This document shows positions 1 to 7,327 of a DNA stretch of 37,135 nt, one piece after another. Source of the DNA: Planctomycetota bacterium (GTDB taxonomy: Bacteria; Planctomycetota; Phycisphaerae; Sedimentisphaerales; Anaerobacaceae); assembly GCA_016872975.1 (NCBI GenBank), contig VGYL01000003.1, forward strand, positions 1 through 37,135, in the 5' to 3' direction. Position numbers and translations under genes: made by a program. Position 1 is the first letter of the stretch. Each line of letters starts with the position of its first letter. Under the pieces are notes generated by a model, which was not told the DNA's origin, did not search any database, and was given only the letters and a program-made list of their open reading frames with translations.

Positions 1-466
1 GCCCGGCCGGTGTCAAGGATTTTTTCGCAGAATTTTTCCGTGGGCCCCACCTGGCATGGGGCAACATCCCCGCGCGTGTGCGAGCTGGGGGGATCGAATT
101 GCCCGGACCGGAGCTTGGCGGCCTGGTGACGTCCCCGCCTTGCCGCCCGGCATTGTCCCCGGACCGGCCCGCCGCCGATCGATGCTCCCCCACGGACCCG
201 GCCGTCCCTCCACGTGGCCGCCGCCCCGCGTGGCTTCGCCGGGCTCCCACCCGCGGGACACGGTCCGTCCCTTGGGACGGTCTGGGAGGATCGGCCCTTG
301 TAGGCCCTGCTGGGGCCTTCCGTGGCGAGATCCCAGGATTCGGCCCCGATCCGCCGGAAATCCGATCCCCAGGACCGCCCAGGAGGGCCGATCTCCCCCC
401 GGTCCGACCCGTAGACCCCCTGGCTTTTCCCCGCCCCCCGGCGGTTGTCAAGGGCGGGGTGGGCGC
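1..466. other. GC-rich stretch with no recognisable gene
   Basis: I see no convincing coding region, RNA gene or mobile-element gene here. The open frames that cross it on both strands translate to Pro/Arg/Gly-rich sequence of the kind random GC-rich DNA produces, and none has a ribosome binding site. If the accessory region next to tRNA-Arg is an integrated element, it probably continues leftwards through this stretch. Confidence 0.5.
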
Positions 467-495
467 AAAAAGAAACGCCCGTATGTGCCGGGCGT
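467..495 (-). terminator. Rho-independent terminator after the hicA-like gene
   Basis: Read on the minus strand, a 7-bp stem ACGCCCG/CGGGCGT with a 7-nt loop is followed at once by TTCTTTTT. It lies 36 nt beyond the stop of the hicA-like gene and points the right way to end that operon. Confidence 0.75.
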
Positions 496-530
496 CGGGC
501 CGGGGATGCTATCCCCGGGGCTCATCGTTG

Positions 531-779
531 TCATCTGTCAGCCAAGATATCCTTGCGGGTTACGCCGAAGGCTCTTTCGATCGCGGCCACGTGAGCATTG
601 CGAAGCTCATCTCCTGGATGGTTTGAGAATCTGTGCCCAATCCGAACCGTCTTCCGGCTTCGCGGCCGGCCGTCATTGGGGGCAGCAATGATGCTATCGC
701 CCCCCTGATTGTAGATGGAATATCCCCGCCTTGTGAAGTAGCGGTGGACATCTCCCCACTTGACAGCGGGCCGGCTCAT
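531..779 (-). CDS. HicA-like toxin candidate
   Basis: 82 aa. Its size, its place directly after a HicB-like gene and a layout resembling HicA proteins suggest the toxin of a type II toxin-antitoxin module. HicA toxins are small double-stranded-RNA-binding-fold proteins that cleave mRNA. Visible features are an N-terminal helix followed by a GDSII strand (about residues 27-31), a His-containing strand (TVRIGHRF) and a C-terminal helix ending in GVTRKDIL. The classical catalytic histidine in a G-S-H context is not present; the nearest equivalent is GDS, so activity is uncertain. The ATG overlaps the stop of the upstream gene in an ATGA, which implies translational coupling. A terminator follows. 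The family assignment is from pattern only. Confidence 0.55.
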   Translation of the reverse strand: MSRPAVKWGDVHRYFTRRGYSIYNQGGDSIIAAPNDGRPRSRKTVRIGHRFSNHPGDELRNAHVAAIERAFGVTRKDILADR

Positions 780-1153
780 GCGCCGATCGGCTCGGGGATC
801 TTGGCGGTGAATGCCCCGCGCGTCGGGGCCTCGACGTCGATCCGGTATCCCTTTGGAAGATTGTTGGTGAACCGCTCCAGGGCGATTTGGAAAACCACGT
901 CGGGCAGGGGCTTGGCTTTCTTGGCGCGACTCACAATCTCGCGGGGCGCTTTCCGGAAGACGGCGATGGTCTTATCCCTTCTCGCGAGCTCCAGGAGGTT
1001 GCGGGTACCGGTCATCAGATCGACAAGGGCATCCACCACACAATCGCCAACGCCAACCTGGTCGGTCTCGAGACTATGGGCGATCCAAGTCTTGTCGGCC
1101 GAGTCGAAATAGATCAAGCATGTGTCCACGAATCCTGCCTCTGTGCTTCGCAT
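776..1153 (-). CDS. HicB-like antitoxin candidate
   Basis: 125 aa. The N-terminal half (about residues 10-60) fits the HicB-type partial RNase H fold: a strand with YFDSADKTWIAHSLE followed by a helix DALVDLMTGTRNLLELA. HicB antitoxins bind and block HicA and usually repress their own promoter through a C-terminal DNA-binding domain. Here the C-terminus (residues 85-125) is not an obvious helix-turn-helix or ribbon-helix-helix, so autoregulation is not assured. The gene comes first in the pair, with an ATGA overlap into the putative toxin. ATG is preceded by TAGG at 5 nt. A promoter lies about 50 nt upstream. It could also be an orphan HicB-like protein with an unrelated partner. Confidence 0.6.
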   Translation of the reverse strand: MRSTEAGFVDTCLIYFDSADKTWIAHSLETDQVGVGDCVVDALVDLMTGTRNLLELARRDKTIAVFRKAPREIVSRAKKAKPLPDVVFQIALERFTNNLPKGYRIDVEAPTRGAFTAKIPEPIGA

Positions 1154-1204
1154 CTTGGCCTACTCCGTTGGGTTATGATCCCAATTGCGTGCATCCATAA
1201 GCAA

Positions 1205-1233
1205 ATTATCGGCTTCCTGAGCCGAACGGTCAA
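1205..1233 (-). promoter_or_regulatory. Promoter of the hicBA-like pair
   Basis: On the minus strand TTGACC and GATAAT are separated by exactly 17 nt. The predicted start would lie about 45 nt before the hicB-like ATG. The spacing and box quality match the other promoters that can be read in this window. Confidence 0.6.
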
Positions 1234-1370
1234 GCCGAAAACGCCTCGGACGCCAACAAATCCTTTACCCATCACAGTTTACGATGATGGATTTTTGCCT
1301 CGGTTCGCGGACCGGCCTGGCCGGCCCTATTTGTCATACGCCGACGGCAACAGGCGGGTTCTGAGCCCTC

Positions 1371-1769
1371 TCATCGTCCGCCAACCCCCAGGATCAGGGC
1401 CTCCCCCTTGGGCGTGATTCTGTACTCGTCCAGGTCCGGGGCCTGGCTTCTGACCTCAATCAGCCCCTTGGCTTCGAGGGCCTTCAGGTCATTCACAATG
1501 GCCCGGCGGTTCTGGCCGAGCCGTTTGGCCAGGGCATCCCGCTCAAGTCGGACCCAGCCGCCCTCGGCATTGCGGGCCGCCAACTCTGCCAGCAGGAGCC
1601 GGCAGGCAGGAGATAGACCACTCTGCCCGGACGCAAGAGTCACCGGCATGAACAGGGATGGCTCCCCGCGGTCCATGCCCAAGTACGGCCAGCCCGGGCG
1701 CCGGTTGACCGGGCCTCGTGAGGAGGACTTTTTCTGATCTCGCTGTAGCCGCCGTTTCCATGATGACAT
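1371..1769 (-). CDS. Winged-helix DNA-binding protein, small paralogue
   Basis: 132 aa, with the start chosen at the ATG preceded by AGAGGTG at good spacing; longer in-frame extensions lack a site and are compositionally odd. After a basic N-terminus (about residues 1-25), residues 55-130 form a winged helix: helix LSPACRLLLAELAARN, recognition-type segment RDALAKRLGQNRRAIVNDLKALEAKGLIEV, then a wing ending YRITPKGEALIL. That tail resembles the one in the larger upstream neighbour (YSLTPAGEAAIV), so the two share a domain. It lies 34 nt after that gene, probably in the same transcript. A regulatory or replication-accessory role is possible, but I cannot assign a function. Confidence 0.65.
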   Translation of the reverse strand: MSSWKRRLQRDQKKSSSRGPVNRRPGWPYLGMDRGEPSLFMPVTLASGQSGLSPACRLLLAELAARNAEGGWVRLERDALAKRLGQNRRAIVNDLKALEAKGLIEVRSQAPDLDEYRITPKGEALILGVGGR

Positions 1770-1803
1770 TTCACACCTCTGCTGTTGAAAAGTACCGATG
1801 CTC

Positions 1804-2997
1804 TCACCCGGTAGCCCGCCACTCTTTGAAGGCGGCATTGATCCGGGCCAGCTCTTCCTTGGCCGCGGCGAGCGAGGCGACGTCCAAGCTGGGGTGGTCT
1901 CCCCGCTGCCGCGCAACGCGGTTCCGCAACCGCTGGCGGGCCTCTTCCCGCTGCTCGGCAGTCTGTGGCACGTGGCCCTCCCGGAAGCCGGCGTCCGTGT
2001 CGGAGATTGTCGGCCGCTGGCGGGCCTTCAGGGCGGCCGTCTGCGCCTTGCGGGCCTCCTGCTTCGCCAGCTTGCTGGCCCGTACCTCGTGACCCTCCTT
2101 GGCGGCCGTGCGGAGCGTGCTGACAACGTAGCCAGGCAGGTTGAATCCGGGCCGGGAATGCTGCTGGACGGCCTGGGCATTGGCAATGGCCTGGTGGACC
2201 GAGTTGGCCGACGACCTTTGGGCCAGCTCCGCCGCGGTGGCCTTCCTGATCCCGATGGCTTCCAGGGCCGCTTTCGCGGCCTCTTGATCCGCAGCCAAAG
2301 GCGAAGACAGACAAGAAACCGCGTTTTCGGTAGCAGGAGGGGTCCTTTTCGTGTCTGTCTCTTTCGGTTCCTTGGAGCTTTCGTTTTCACTCGTCTTATA
2401 GGGGCGCGCAAAGTTGTCACATCTTTTCCCGGGATGATGTGCCACGATTGCCGCCTCCCCCGCGGGCGTCAAGCTGTACTGATTCGACCGGGGCCCCCGG
2501 CGCCGGACCTCGATCAGGCCCTTGGTCTTGAGGCCGTCTATGATCCGGATGACGGATCGCCGGCTGCACCCCAGCCAGTCGGCCAGCTTGTCCTGGCCGG
2601 CCCAACCGTGGTGGTCTTCGTTGCCGCAGGTGTTGAACGAGATCAGGGCCAGACCGAGCCGCTCGGCAAACGTCAGGTCGGTCCGTGCCAAGATGCCGAT
2701 CGTCACCCGCAGATAGAAGCTGTCCTTCACCGACAGGACCCGATAAGCCGTCCGGCCGTCCACCTGCTCGATCGTCAAGCATCCCATCTTGACAAGCCGC
2801 TTGACCGAGGCCCGGATCGTCCGGGCGTCGCATCCCAGCCAACCGGCCCAGGTCTCGGGGTTGGCCCAGGCGTGGTCTTTCTTGTTTTGGCAGAACCGAA
2901 GGAGGCCGAACAGGATCTTATCGAGGGGAAGAAGCTTGGGCCAGCAGAGGATCGAGCCGGGAATGGTGATGAATTGCAGGATCGCTTGGAGGGTCAT
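1804..2997 (-). CDS. Tandem winged-helix protein, possible replication or regulatory protein of an accessory element
   Basis: 397 aa. Two consecutive winged-helix domains are visible. The first (about residues 25-105) contains WAGWLGCDARTIRASVKRLVKMGCLTIE. The second (about 115-190) contains KLADWLGCSRRSVIRIIDGLKTKGLIEVRRR and ends YSLTPAGEAAIV. The C-terminal half (about 200-397) is Ala/Arg/Glu/Lys/Gln-rich and predicted helical with no catalytic motif. Such proteins are common near phage or plasmid replication functions, so a replication-initiator-like or transcriptional role is plausible but unproven. The ATG has GGGAGGG six nt upstream. The gene begins about 160 nt downstream of tRNA-Arg on the same strand and could be read from the tRNA promoter. 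Confidence 0.7.
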   Translation of the reverse strand: MTLQAILQFITIPGSILCWPKLLPLDKILFGLLRFCQNKKDHAWANPETWAGWLGCDARTIRASVKRLVKMGCLTIEQVDGRTAYRVLSVKDSFYLRVTIGILARTDLTFAERLGLALISFNTCGNEDHHGWAGQDKLADWLGCSRRSVIRIIDGLKTKGLIEVRRRGPRSNQYSLTPAGEAAIVAHHPGKRCDNFARPYKTSENESSKEPKETDTKRTPPATENAVSCLSSPLAADQEAAKAALEAIGIRKATAAELAQRSSANSVHQAIANAQAVQQHSRPGFNLPGYVVSTLRTAAKEGHEVRASKLAKQEARKAQTAALKARQRPTISDTDAGFREGHVPQTAEQREEARQRLRNRVARQRGDHPSLDVASLAAAKEELARINAAFKEWRATG

Positions 2998-3155
2998 CGT
3001 TCGGCCCTCCCGTCGATCGCGGCCAGGATCGCGGCGCGTGCTTCCGGTGGTATCTTGAGCCGCTCAAAGACCGCCTCCAGGTCCTCGCGCGTGCCGCTTT
3101 CTGTACACTCGATTTGGGAAAACGCCGCTGGCGGGGCCCGTAACGCGGTTTCAAC

Positions 3156-3182
<27 letters not shown>
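2994..3182 (-). CDS. Possible small or interrupted ORF running out of the tRNA 3' end
   Basis: An open frame of 62 codons ends in an ATGA overlap with the tandem winged-helix gene, which usually indicates a real translated upstream gene. Its C-terminal 35 residues look protein-like: TREDLEAVFERLKIPPEARAAILAAID is amphipathic. However, the only in-frame start is a TTG inside the tRNA gene, and the first residues are simply the translated T-arm. Either the frame is fortuitous, or it is the 3' part of a gene whose 5' part was separated when an element integrated at the tRNA. The ribosome binding site of the next gene lies inside it. Confidence 0.25.
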
Positions 3183-3229
<47 letters not shown>

Positions 3230-3240
3230 CAATCTTCCGC

Positions 3241-3270
3241 AGTGTAATCGCCGGGCCGCCCGGCTGTCAA
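3241..3270 (-). promoter_or_regulatory. tRNA-Arg promoter
   Basis: TTGACA and TACACT lie 18 nt apart on the minus strand. The -10 box ends 11 nt before the mature tRNA 5' end, the usual short leader for a single tRNA transcript. Confidence 0.7.
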
Positions 3271-3525
3271 CTCCCAACCGCAAATGGACGGATCTTAATT
3301 CCCGCGGATTTCCGCCACCTCCGAACTGCCTCGCCGCGCGGGGCTTCTTGAAGACGGCAAACGATTCCTTTTCACCTAAGTCGGGCGGCGACAACGAGTT
3401 CGCGTGCGTCCGAAAAAATTTCGGCGGTTTTCGGAAAATCGCGTTATGTTGCGACCGCGTTGCGGCACTACTCAGTGAAAACAACGAGCAACACGTTTTG
3501 CAGCAGAAGGTAAGGTGGTGATACG

Positions 3526-3768
3526 ATGGTCCTTGGCAATAAGAACATGACACGCAAGCCGGTATGGGGCTCGCGAGGCGCTGCCGTCCCCGCTTCCCCC
3601 GGAAGCTGCAGCGACCCGGAGCCGGCCGGGAGGTGCGTGTCGCCGACCATCGGGACGGATCCGGCTTCACCAAGACAAGATAGACCTTTCTACTTAACCC
3701 AGACAATGCCCAGGTCAAGGCTCAAGCCGCAAGCTACACCGACACCGCTATCGTTTCTCTACCGATAG
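3526..3768 (+). CDS. Possible small protein with an extended Shine-Dalgarno
   Basis: 80 aa, not recognised. The reason to list it is its ribosome binding site: bases 3511-3522 match the complement of the 16S rRNA 3' tail almost throughout (TAAGGTGGTGAT against the ideal TAAGGAGGTGAT), 4 nt before the ATG. The protein is Pro/Ser/Arg-rich, has two Cys, no signal peptide or membrane segment, and ends SFLYR. An 11-bp hairpin lies 33 nt after the stop. Codon third positions are GC-rich in the first two thirds and AT-richer afterwards, so the coding signal is weak. It could equally be a leader or structured RNA region that happens to be open. Confidence 0.35.
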   Translation: MVLGNKNMTRKPVWGSRGAAVPASPGSCSDPEPAGRCVSPTIGTDPASPRQDRPFYLTQTMPRSRLKPQATPTPLSFLYR

Positions 3769-3800
3769 CAGCTCTCTATCACCTGCCTCCACCAAGCGTT

Positions 3801-3826
3801 GAGCCCCGCTCGCCCGAGCGGGGCTC
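3801..3826. terminator. Strong hairpin, terminator-like
   Basis: A perfect 11-bp stem GAGCCCCGCTC/GAGCGGGGCTC closes a four-base loop GCCC. Only a short TTT follows on the plus side, so it is not a textbook intrinsic terminator, but its place between the possible small gene and the lipoprotein gene fits transcription termination. Confidence 0.45.
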
Positions 3827-3982
3827 GGCGTTTGGGCCCGACGACCGGCGACCGGAAATCCGATGACTCCTGTGAATCATGGACAGTTCGCGCGGGCGTT
3901 TCTTCCTCTGCCGTCGAACCGCCGGCGCCGTATCGCAGAATAGTAGCATGGGAGACGGCGATTCGATTGAAGGGTGAGAACG

Positions 3983-4630
3983 ATGAAACGGTCCATGAGA
4001 TTCGCATTCCTCGCAACGCTCCTGGTCTTCGGCGGCTGCCAGCGGGTCTATTACGGAACGATGGAGAAGCTGGGCTACCAGAAGCGCCACATCCTGGTGA
4101 GCCGCGTGCAGGATGCCCGGGATGCTCAGCAGGAGGCCGTGAAGCAATTCGCCTCCGCCCTCGAGCAGTTCCGCACCGTCGTCAACTTCCAGGAGGGCGA
4201 CTTGGAGCGGATCTACCGGCACCTCCAGGCGGAATTCGACCGGAGCGAGTCAAGAGCACAGGCCGTGCGCGGCCGGATCGAGAGCGTCCAGGAGGTCGCC
4301 CAAGCCCTGTTCCGGGAATGGAAATCCGAGTTGAGCCAGTACACGGACAAGAATCTCAGAAGGCTCAGCCAGGAGAGACTCAACCAGACACAGCAACGCT
4401 ACACGCAGATGATCGCTGCCATGCAGCGCGCCGAGAGCCGGATCGAGCCTGTCCTGGCGGCCTTCCGCGATCAGGTCCTGTTCCTGAAGCACAATCTCAA
4501 CGCCCAAGCCATCGCCGCCCTGCAGGACGAGCTGACCTCCATCCAGACGAATGTTGCCGCCTTGATCCAGGAGATGAAGACCTCCATCGCCGAGGCCACT
4601 GCGTTCATCGAAGCGATGAGCCGGGAGTAA
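3983..4630 (+). CDS. DUF2959 family lipoprotein
   Basis: 215 aa. The ATG chosen is preceded by AGGGTGA at about 6 nt; a GTG nine bases earlier is a weaker alternative. An N-terminal signal segment (about residues 5-18) ends in a lipobox-like VFGGC, so the protein should be lipid-anchored in the cell envelope. Directly after it comes the hallmark of the DUF2959 family, YYGTMEKLGYQKRHILVSRV, then DARDAQQEAVKQF. The remainder is an almost continuous helix rich in Glu, Gln, Arg and Ala, probably coiled coil. The molecular function of the family is unknown. It is followed by a convergent gene only 16 nt away, with no terminator seen between. Confidence 0.85.
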   Translation: MKRSMRFAFLATLLVFGGCQRVYYGTMEKLGYQKRHILVSRVQDARDAQQEAVKQFASALEQFRTVVNFQEGDLERIYRHLQAEFDRSESRAQAVRGRIESVQEVAQALFREWKSELSQYTDKNLRRLSQERLNQTQQRYTQMIAAMQRAESRIEPVLAAFRDQVLFLKHNLNAQAIAALQDELTSIQTNVAALIQEMKTSIAEATAFIEAMSRE

Positions 4631-4646
4631 CGCGACGGGCGCGGGC

Positions 4647-5750
4647 TCAATTGCCGGCGGTCTGGCTGCCGGCAACGACGAGGCTCACCGGCAGGCCTTT
4701 CTCCGGAGCGATCAGGAAATTGCCCACCACATAGGACAACTCCACCGGCTTCTCCGCGCCCGCCACGTTGATACTGGCCCGGAGCGAGGTCCGCGCCGGC
4801 AAGATCACTTCCTGGGGCCCGAGTTTGCCGGTGCGCTGCAACTCGAGCGCCAGGTCCGAATCGTTCGTGATCGTGAAGCGGGCCACCTTCGGCTCCCGTT
4901 GGATGTCGGTGATTCGCACCGCGCCCTGGTAGAGGGCCTCCACGTACTCCCGGCGTCCCAGGACCTGTTTTTCGAACCAGATGGCGGTGCGGCCGGCCAC
5001 CAAAGCCTCCTTGATCGCCTCGATGGTCTTTTCCTTGACGAACACGAAGGTCATGGGCCGGTGCTTCTCGGAGGTCGTCTTGTCCAGAGGGGACGGCGCG
5101 TGCATATCCGAGTCCGCGATGAAGGTGAGATTCTTGCTCAACGCCCACTCGTGCGCCTCCGGGTAGTAGGACGTGCCATTGACGACCTCGATGCCGCGCA
5201 GGTACTTCTTCTCGTAGAGCGTGGTGTGGATGTCGAACCATCCTTTGTGCTCGGGCTTCCAACCCGGGTGATTCCACCAGATGAACGCCCCCTGCCTGGC
5301 GGCGGCCTCCATCGCTTCCAGCAGGTCCTTGGTGTCCAGCGGCGTGACATCCTGGATGAACAGGGCATTGAAGTGTCCCGGCGGGGTGTCCCGCGTGATC
5401 TCGGTTCCCTTGACCAGCAGAATGCCCCGCTCTTTCGCCCGTGGCAGCGCGATTTCATACGAACGATTGTGGTTGGTGGGGACATCCTGCTTGTGCGGCT
5501 GGTACTCGATGTGGTCCGTGATGGAAATCGCGTCGAGCCCTTCCCGCCAGGCCTCGTCCACGCGGACCGTGGGCCAGACCAGACCGTCGGAAAATACGGT
5601 GTGCAGGTGGAAGTCACACTTGAGCGTCTTGTATCCCATGATGTCCGGGATACGGATTTCCTGCCGTACCTGGCCCAAGGCGTAAGACGCCTGCAGCAGG
5701 AGGACAACGACAGTGATGGCTACGAGCCGGGATCGGGGGGTTCGGTTCAT
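4647..5750 (-). CDS. Exported PHP-domain protein, putative metal-dependent phosphoesterase
   Basis: 367 aa from an ATG with AAGGA upstream. Residues 8-26 are a hydrophobic signal peptide ending ASYALGQ, so the protein is probably periplasmic. The PHP fold follows: D46-F-H-L-H50 with T51 and SDG, then ITDH (about 77-80), an acidic GTEITRD, WWNHPGW, and a late DSDMHAPSP with Asp and His ligands. These are the metal-binding motifs expected of PHP hydrolases, which cleave phosphoesters with a di- or trinuclear metal site. The last ~100 residues look like a beta-rich accessory domain. The substrate is unknown. The 5' leader carries a strong bipartite palindrome, listed separately. Confidence 0.8.
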   Translation of the reverse strand: MNRTPRSRLVAITVVVLLLQASYALGQVRQEIRIPDIMGYKTLKCDFHLHTVFSDGLVWPTVRVDEAWREGLDAISITDHIEYQPHKQDVPTNHNRSYEIALPRAKERGILLVKGTEITRDTPPGHFNALFIQDVTPLDTKDLLEAMEAAARQGAFIWWNHPGWKPEHKGWFDIHTTLYEKKYLRGIEVVNGTSYYPEAHEWALSKNLTFIADSDMHAPSPLDKTTSEKHRPMTFVFVKEKTIEAIKEALVAGRTAIWFEKQVLGRREYVEALYQGAVRITDIQREPKVARFTITNDSDLALELQRTGKLGPQEVILPARTSLRASINVAGAEKPVELSYVVGNFLIAPEKGLPVSLVVAGSQTAGN

Positions 5751-5772
5751 GGTGTGGTCCTTTCTTTGAATT

Positions 5773-5819
5773 CCTACCCAACCATCACTCGATCCGCCGC
5801 CGGATCGAGTGGGCGTAGG
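5773..5819 (-). promoter_or_regulatory. Bipartite palindrome in the 5' region of the PHP-domain gene
   Basis: A perfect 10-bp inverted repeat CACTCGATCC/GGATCGAGTG with a 6-nt centre is nested in an outer pair CCTAC/GTAGG. It lies about 36 nt before the start codon and could be an operator or a leader hairpin. No partner regulator can be named. Confidence 0.5.
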
Positions 5820-5909
5820 ATACCATGTCCCGCGGCGGCCGGCAACCACCCAATCGCAGTCTTATCGCGCCGCCTGGCGGGGGGTGAGAGCGATTCCGCC
5901 GGGATCGGT

Positions 5910-6725
5910 TCAGTCTTTGATCCGGCTCAGGATGTCCGGGTGGGTCTTGCGGTTGGCCGCCACGAGGCGGAAGCTCTGTCCTTCGTAGCGGTCAAGATCG
6001 ATCGGGAAAACTCTTTCTCCCTTCCAGTCGGTCACCACCGCGCCGGCGGCCTCGGCGAGCGCCACGCCGGCCGCGATATCCCACAGCTTGGGGGTGCACA
6101 TCAGAGCGGCCACCAGCCCGCCCCTGGCCACGTAGGCCAGGTGCAGCGCGGTCGTCCCGAAATTGCGGAACCGCGACTGCTGAATGATCCGGCAGACCCA
6201 CGCCGGCAGGGCATCATCGAAGTGGCTGTCCAAACCGACGCTCGTCAGCGGGCCGATCTCCTCGTCGCCGGCCCAAATCCGCCGGCCGTCCAGTTGGGCC
6301 TCGCCGCCTTTGACTGCGGTGAACATGGAATCGCCGGCCGGCTGAAAAACCACTCCCACGACCGGCTCGCCCTCGAACAACGCGGCGACGCTGACGGTGA
6401 AGACCGGGATTCCATGGGCGAAGTTGTTCGTCCCATCGATGGGATCGATGGCCCACCAGATGGGCGGGTCGCTCAAAGGCGCCCGCTTGAACATCCGGCC
6501 CTCCTCCCCCTCCTCGGCGATGAAACCGTGATCGGGGAAGGTCTCCCGGATCCGCTGAATAATGATCTTCTGGCATTGCGCGTCGGCCTGGGTGACCAGC
6601 TCCCCCTCGTTCTTTTTGACGGCTTTGACGTAGCCCATCTGCTCCAGCGCGTGCTGGCCCGCCAGGCGGGCGGCGACCACCGCCGCCTCCAGAATTTCAC
6701 TTAAGTCTTTTTGCTCCAAGGACAT
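5910..6725 (-). CDS. Inositol monophosphatase family phosphatase
   Basis: 271 aa, close to the family norm. The ATG is preceded by AGGAG at about 6 nt. Family motifs are clear: E71-E72 within FIAEEGEEG, motif A WAIDPIDGTNNFAHG (about 91-105) holding the Mg-binding Asp residues and the catalytic Thr, and motif B WDIAAGVALAEAAGAVVTDWKG (about residues 209-230). Members hydrolyse inositol 1-phosphate, fructose-1,6-bisphosphate, histidinol phosphate or 3'-phosphoadenosine phosphates with Mg2+, and the exact substrate cannot be told from sequence. It is divergent from the DUF2752 gene across 57 bp, so the two may share control. Confidence 0.88.
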   Translation of the reverse strand: MSLEQKDLSEILEAAVVAARLAGQHALEQMGYVKAVKKNEGELVTQADAQCQKIIIQRIRETFPDHGFIAEEGEEGRMFKRAPLSDPPIWWAIDPIDGTNNFAHGIPVFTVSVAALFEGEPVVGVVFQPAGDSMFTAVKGGEAQLDGRRIWAGDEEIGPLTSVGLDSHFDDALPAWVCRIIQQSRFRNFGTTALHLAYVARGGLVAALMCTPKLWDIAAGVALAEAAGAVVTDWKGERVFPIDLDRYEGQSFRLVAANRKTHPDILSRIKD

Positions 6726-6744
6726 AGTACTCCTGCCGTGTCGA

Positions 6745-6773
6745 TTGACATTTCTATAAGCACCCAATATTCT
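6745..6773 (+). promoter_or_regulatory. Promoter of the DUF2752 gene
   Basis: TTGACA and TATTCT are separated by 17 nt. A start 7 nt beyond the -10 box falls about 3 nt before the ATG, so the transcript would be nearly leaderless. Confidence 0.6.
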
Positions 6774-6782
6774 ACAGGGTAT

Positions 6783-7250
6783 ATGGGGAAATGCCAACAA
6801 GTTAGCCAAAGCAAAGTAGTACGACAAGCCACCGGCAGACAGCGTGCGATCGCGGGTCTCCTGGTGTCGGTCATCCTGGCGTTTTTCGGCGGTCTGTGGC
6901 TGTTGCAGCGCGCCGGCGTCGATTTCGGGGTGCTCTTCAGTCCCTGCGGCATGAAGCAGCGGACAGGTCTGCCCTGCCCGACCTGCGGGATGACCACCTG
7001 CGTGCTGGCCTTCGCGCGCGGCGCGTGGCTCACCGCCTTTTACGTCCAGCCGGCCGGGGCCTTTCTCTGCTCGGTGCTGGTCGTGACGGCATTTTTCGCT
7101 TTGCTTGTCGGGGTTTTCGGCGTATATTTCAACTTCCTTGACCGGCTATGGGCCGAGCTCAAGGTGAAGTGGATGGTTGCAGGTGTGCTGGTGATTCTGG
7201 CCGCCGGATGGGCCGTAACGTTGGCCCGAGCGGTAGCAGCACAGGCCTGA
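6783..7250 (+). CDS. DUF2752 family membrane protein
   Basis: 155 aa. Three hydrophobic segments are visible: about residues 24-43, about 79-107 around a Gly/Ala-rich turn, and about 124-150. Between the first two is the DUF2752 signature FSPCGMKQRTGLPCPTCGMTTC, with the C-P-x-C-G-M-T core (about residues 73-79). This family of short membrane proteins is widespread and of unknown function; the paired cysteines suggest metal or redox chemistry, which is inference. The ATG chosen is the only start that keeps the first helix complete. The promoter places transcription start almost on it. Confidence 0.85.
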   Translation: MGKCQQVSQSKVVRQATGRQRAIAGLLVSVILAFFGGLWLLQRAGVDFGVLFSPCGMKQRTGLPCPTCGMTTCVLAFARGAWLTAFYVQPAGAFLCSVLVVTAFFALLVGVFGVYFNFLDRLWAELKVKWMVAGVLVILAAGWAVTLARAVAAQA

Positions 7251-7327
7251 GAAGGCTCCCCGACGCGAGCCATCATCATGGCGGGCCTGCAGACGAAAAA
7301 CAGGTTGGGGCTTTTTGGGAGACTGGT

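Noticed and set aside
83-110. Degenerate tRNA T-arm resemblance (CTGGGGGGATCGAATTGCCC) as a left attachment site
   Set aside because: The TTCGAAT loop is not intact and similarity to the tRNA-Arg 3' end is short and gapped; it may be coincidence.
3535-3600. Possible cyclic di-GMP (GEMM) riboswitch, suggested by GGCAATA and CACGCAAGCC
   Set aside because: The P1 and receptor stems cannot be completed, and the conserved GGCAAACC and CGCAAAGCC segments are not properly present.
3690-3830. Possible tmRNA 3' end: CCTCCACCA followed by a terminator-like hairpin
   Set aside because: No T-arm TTCGA loop before the CCA, no matching 5' acceptor strand, and no tag reading frame ending in Ala-Ala upstream.
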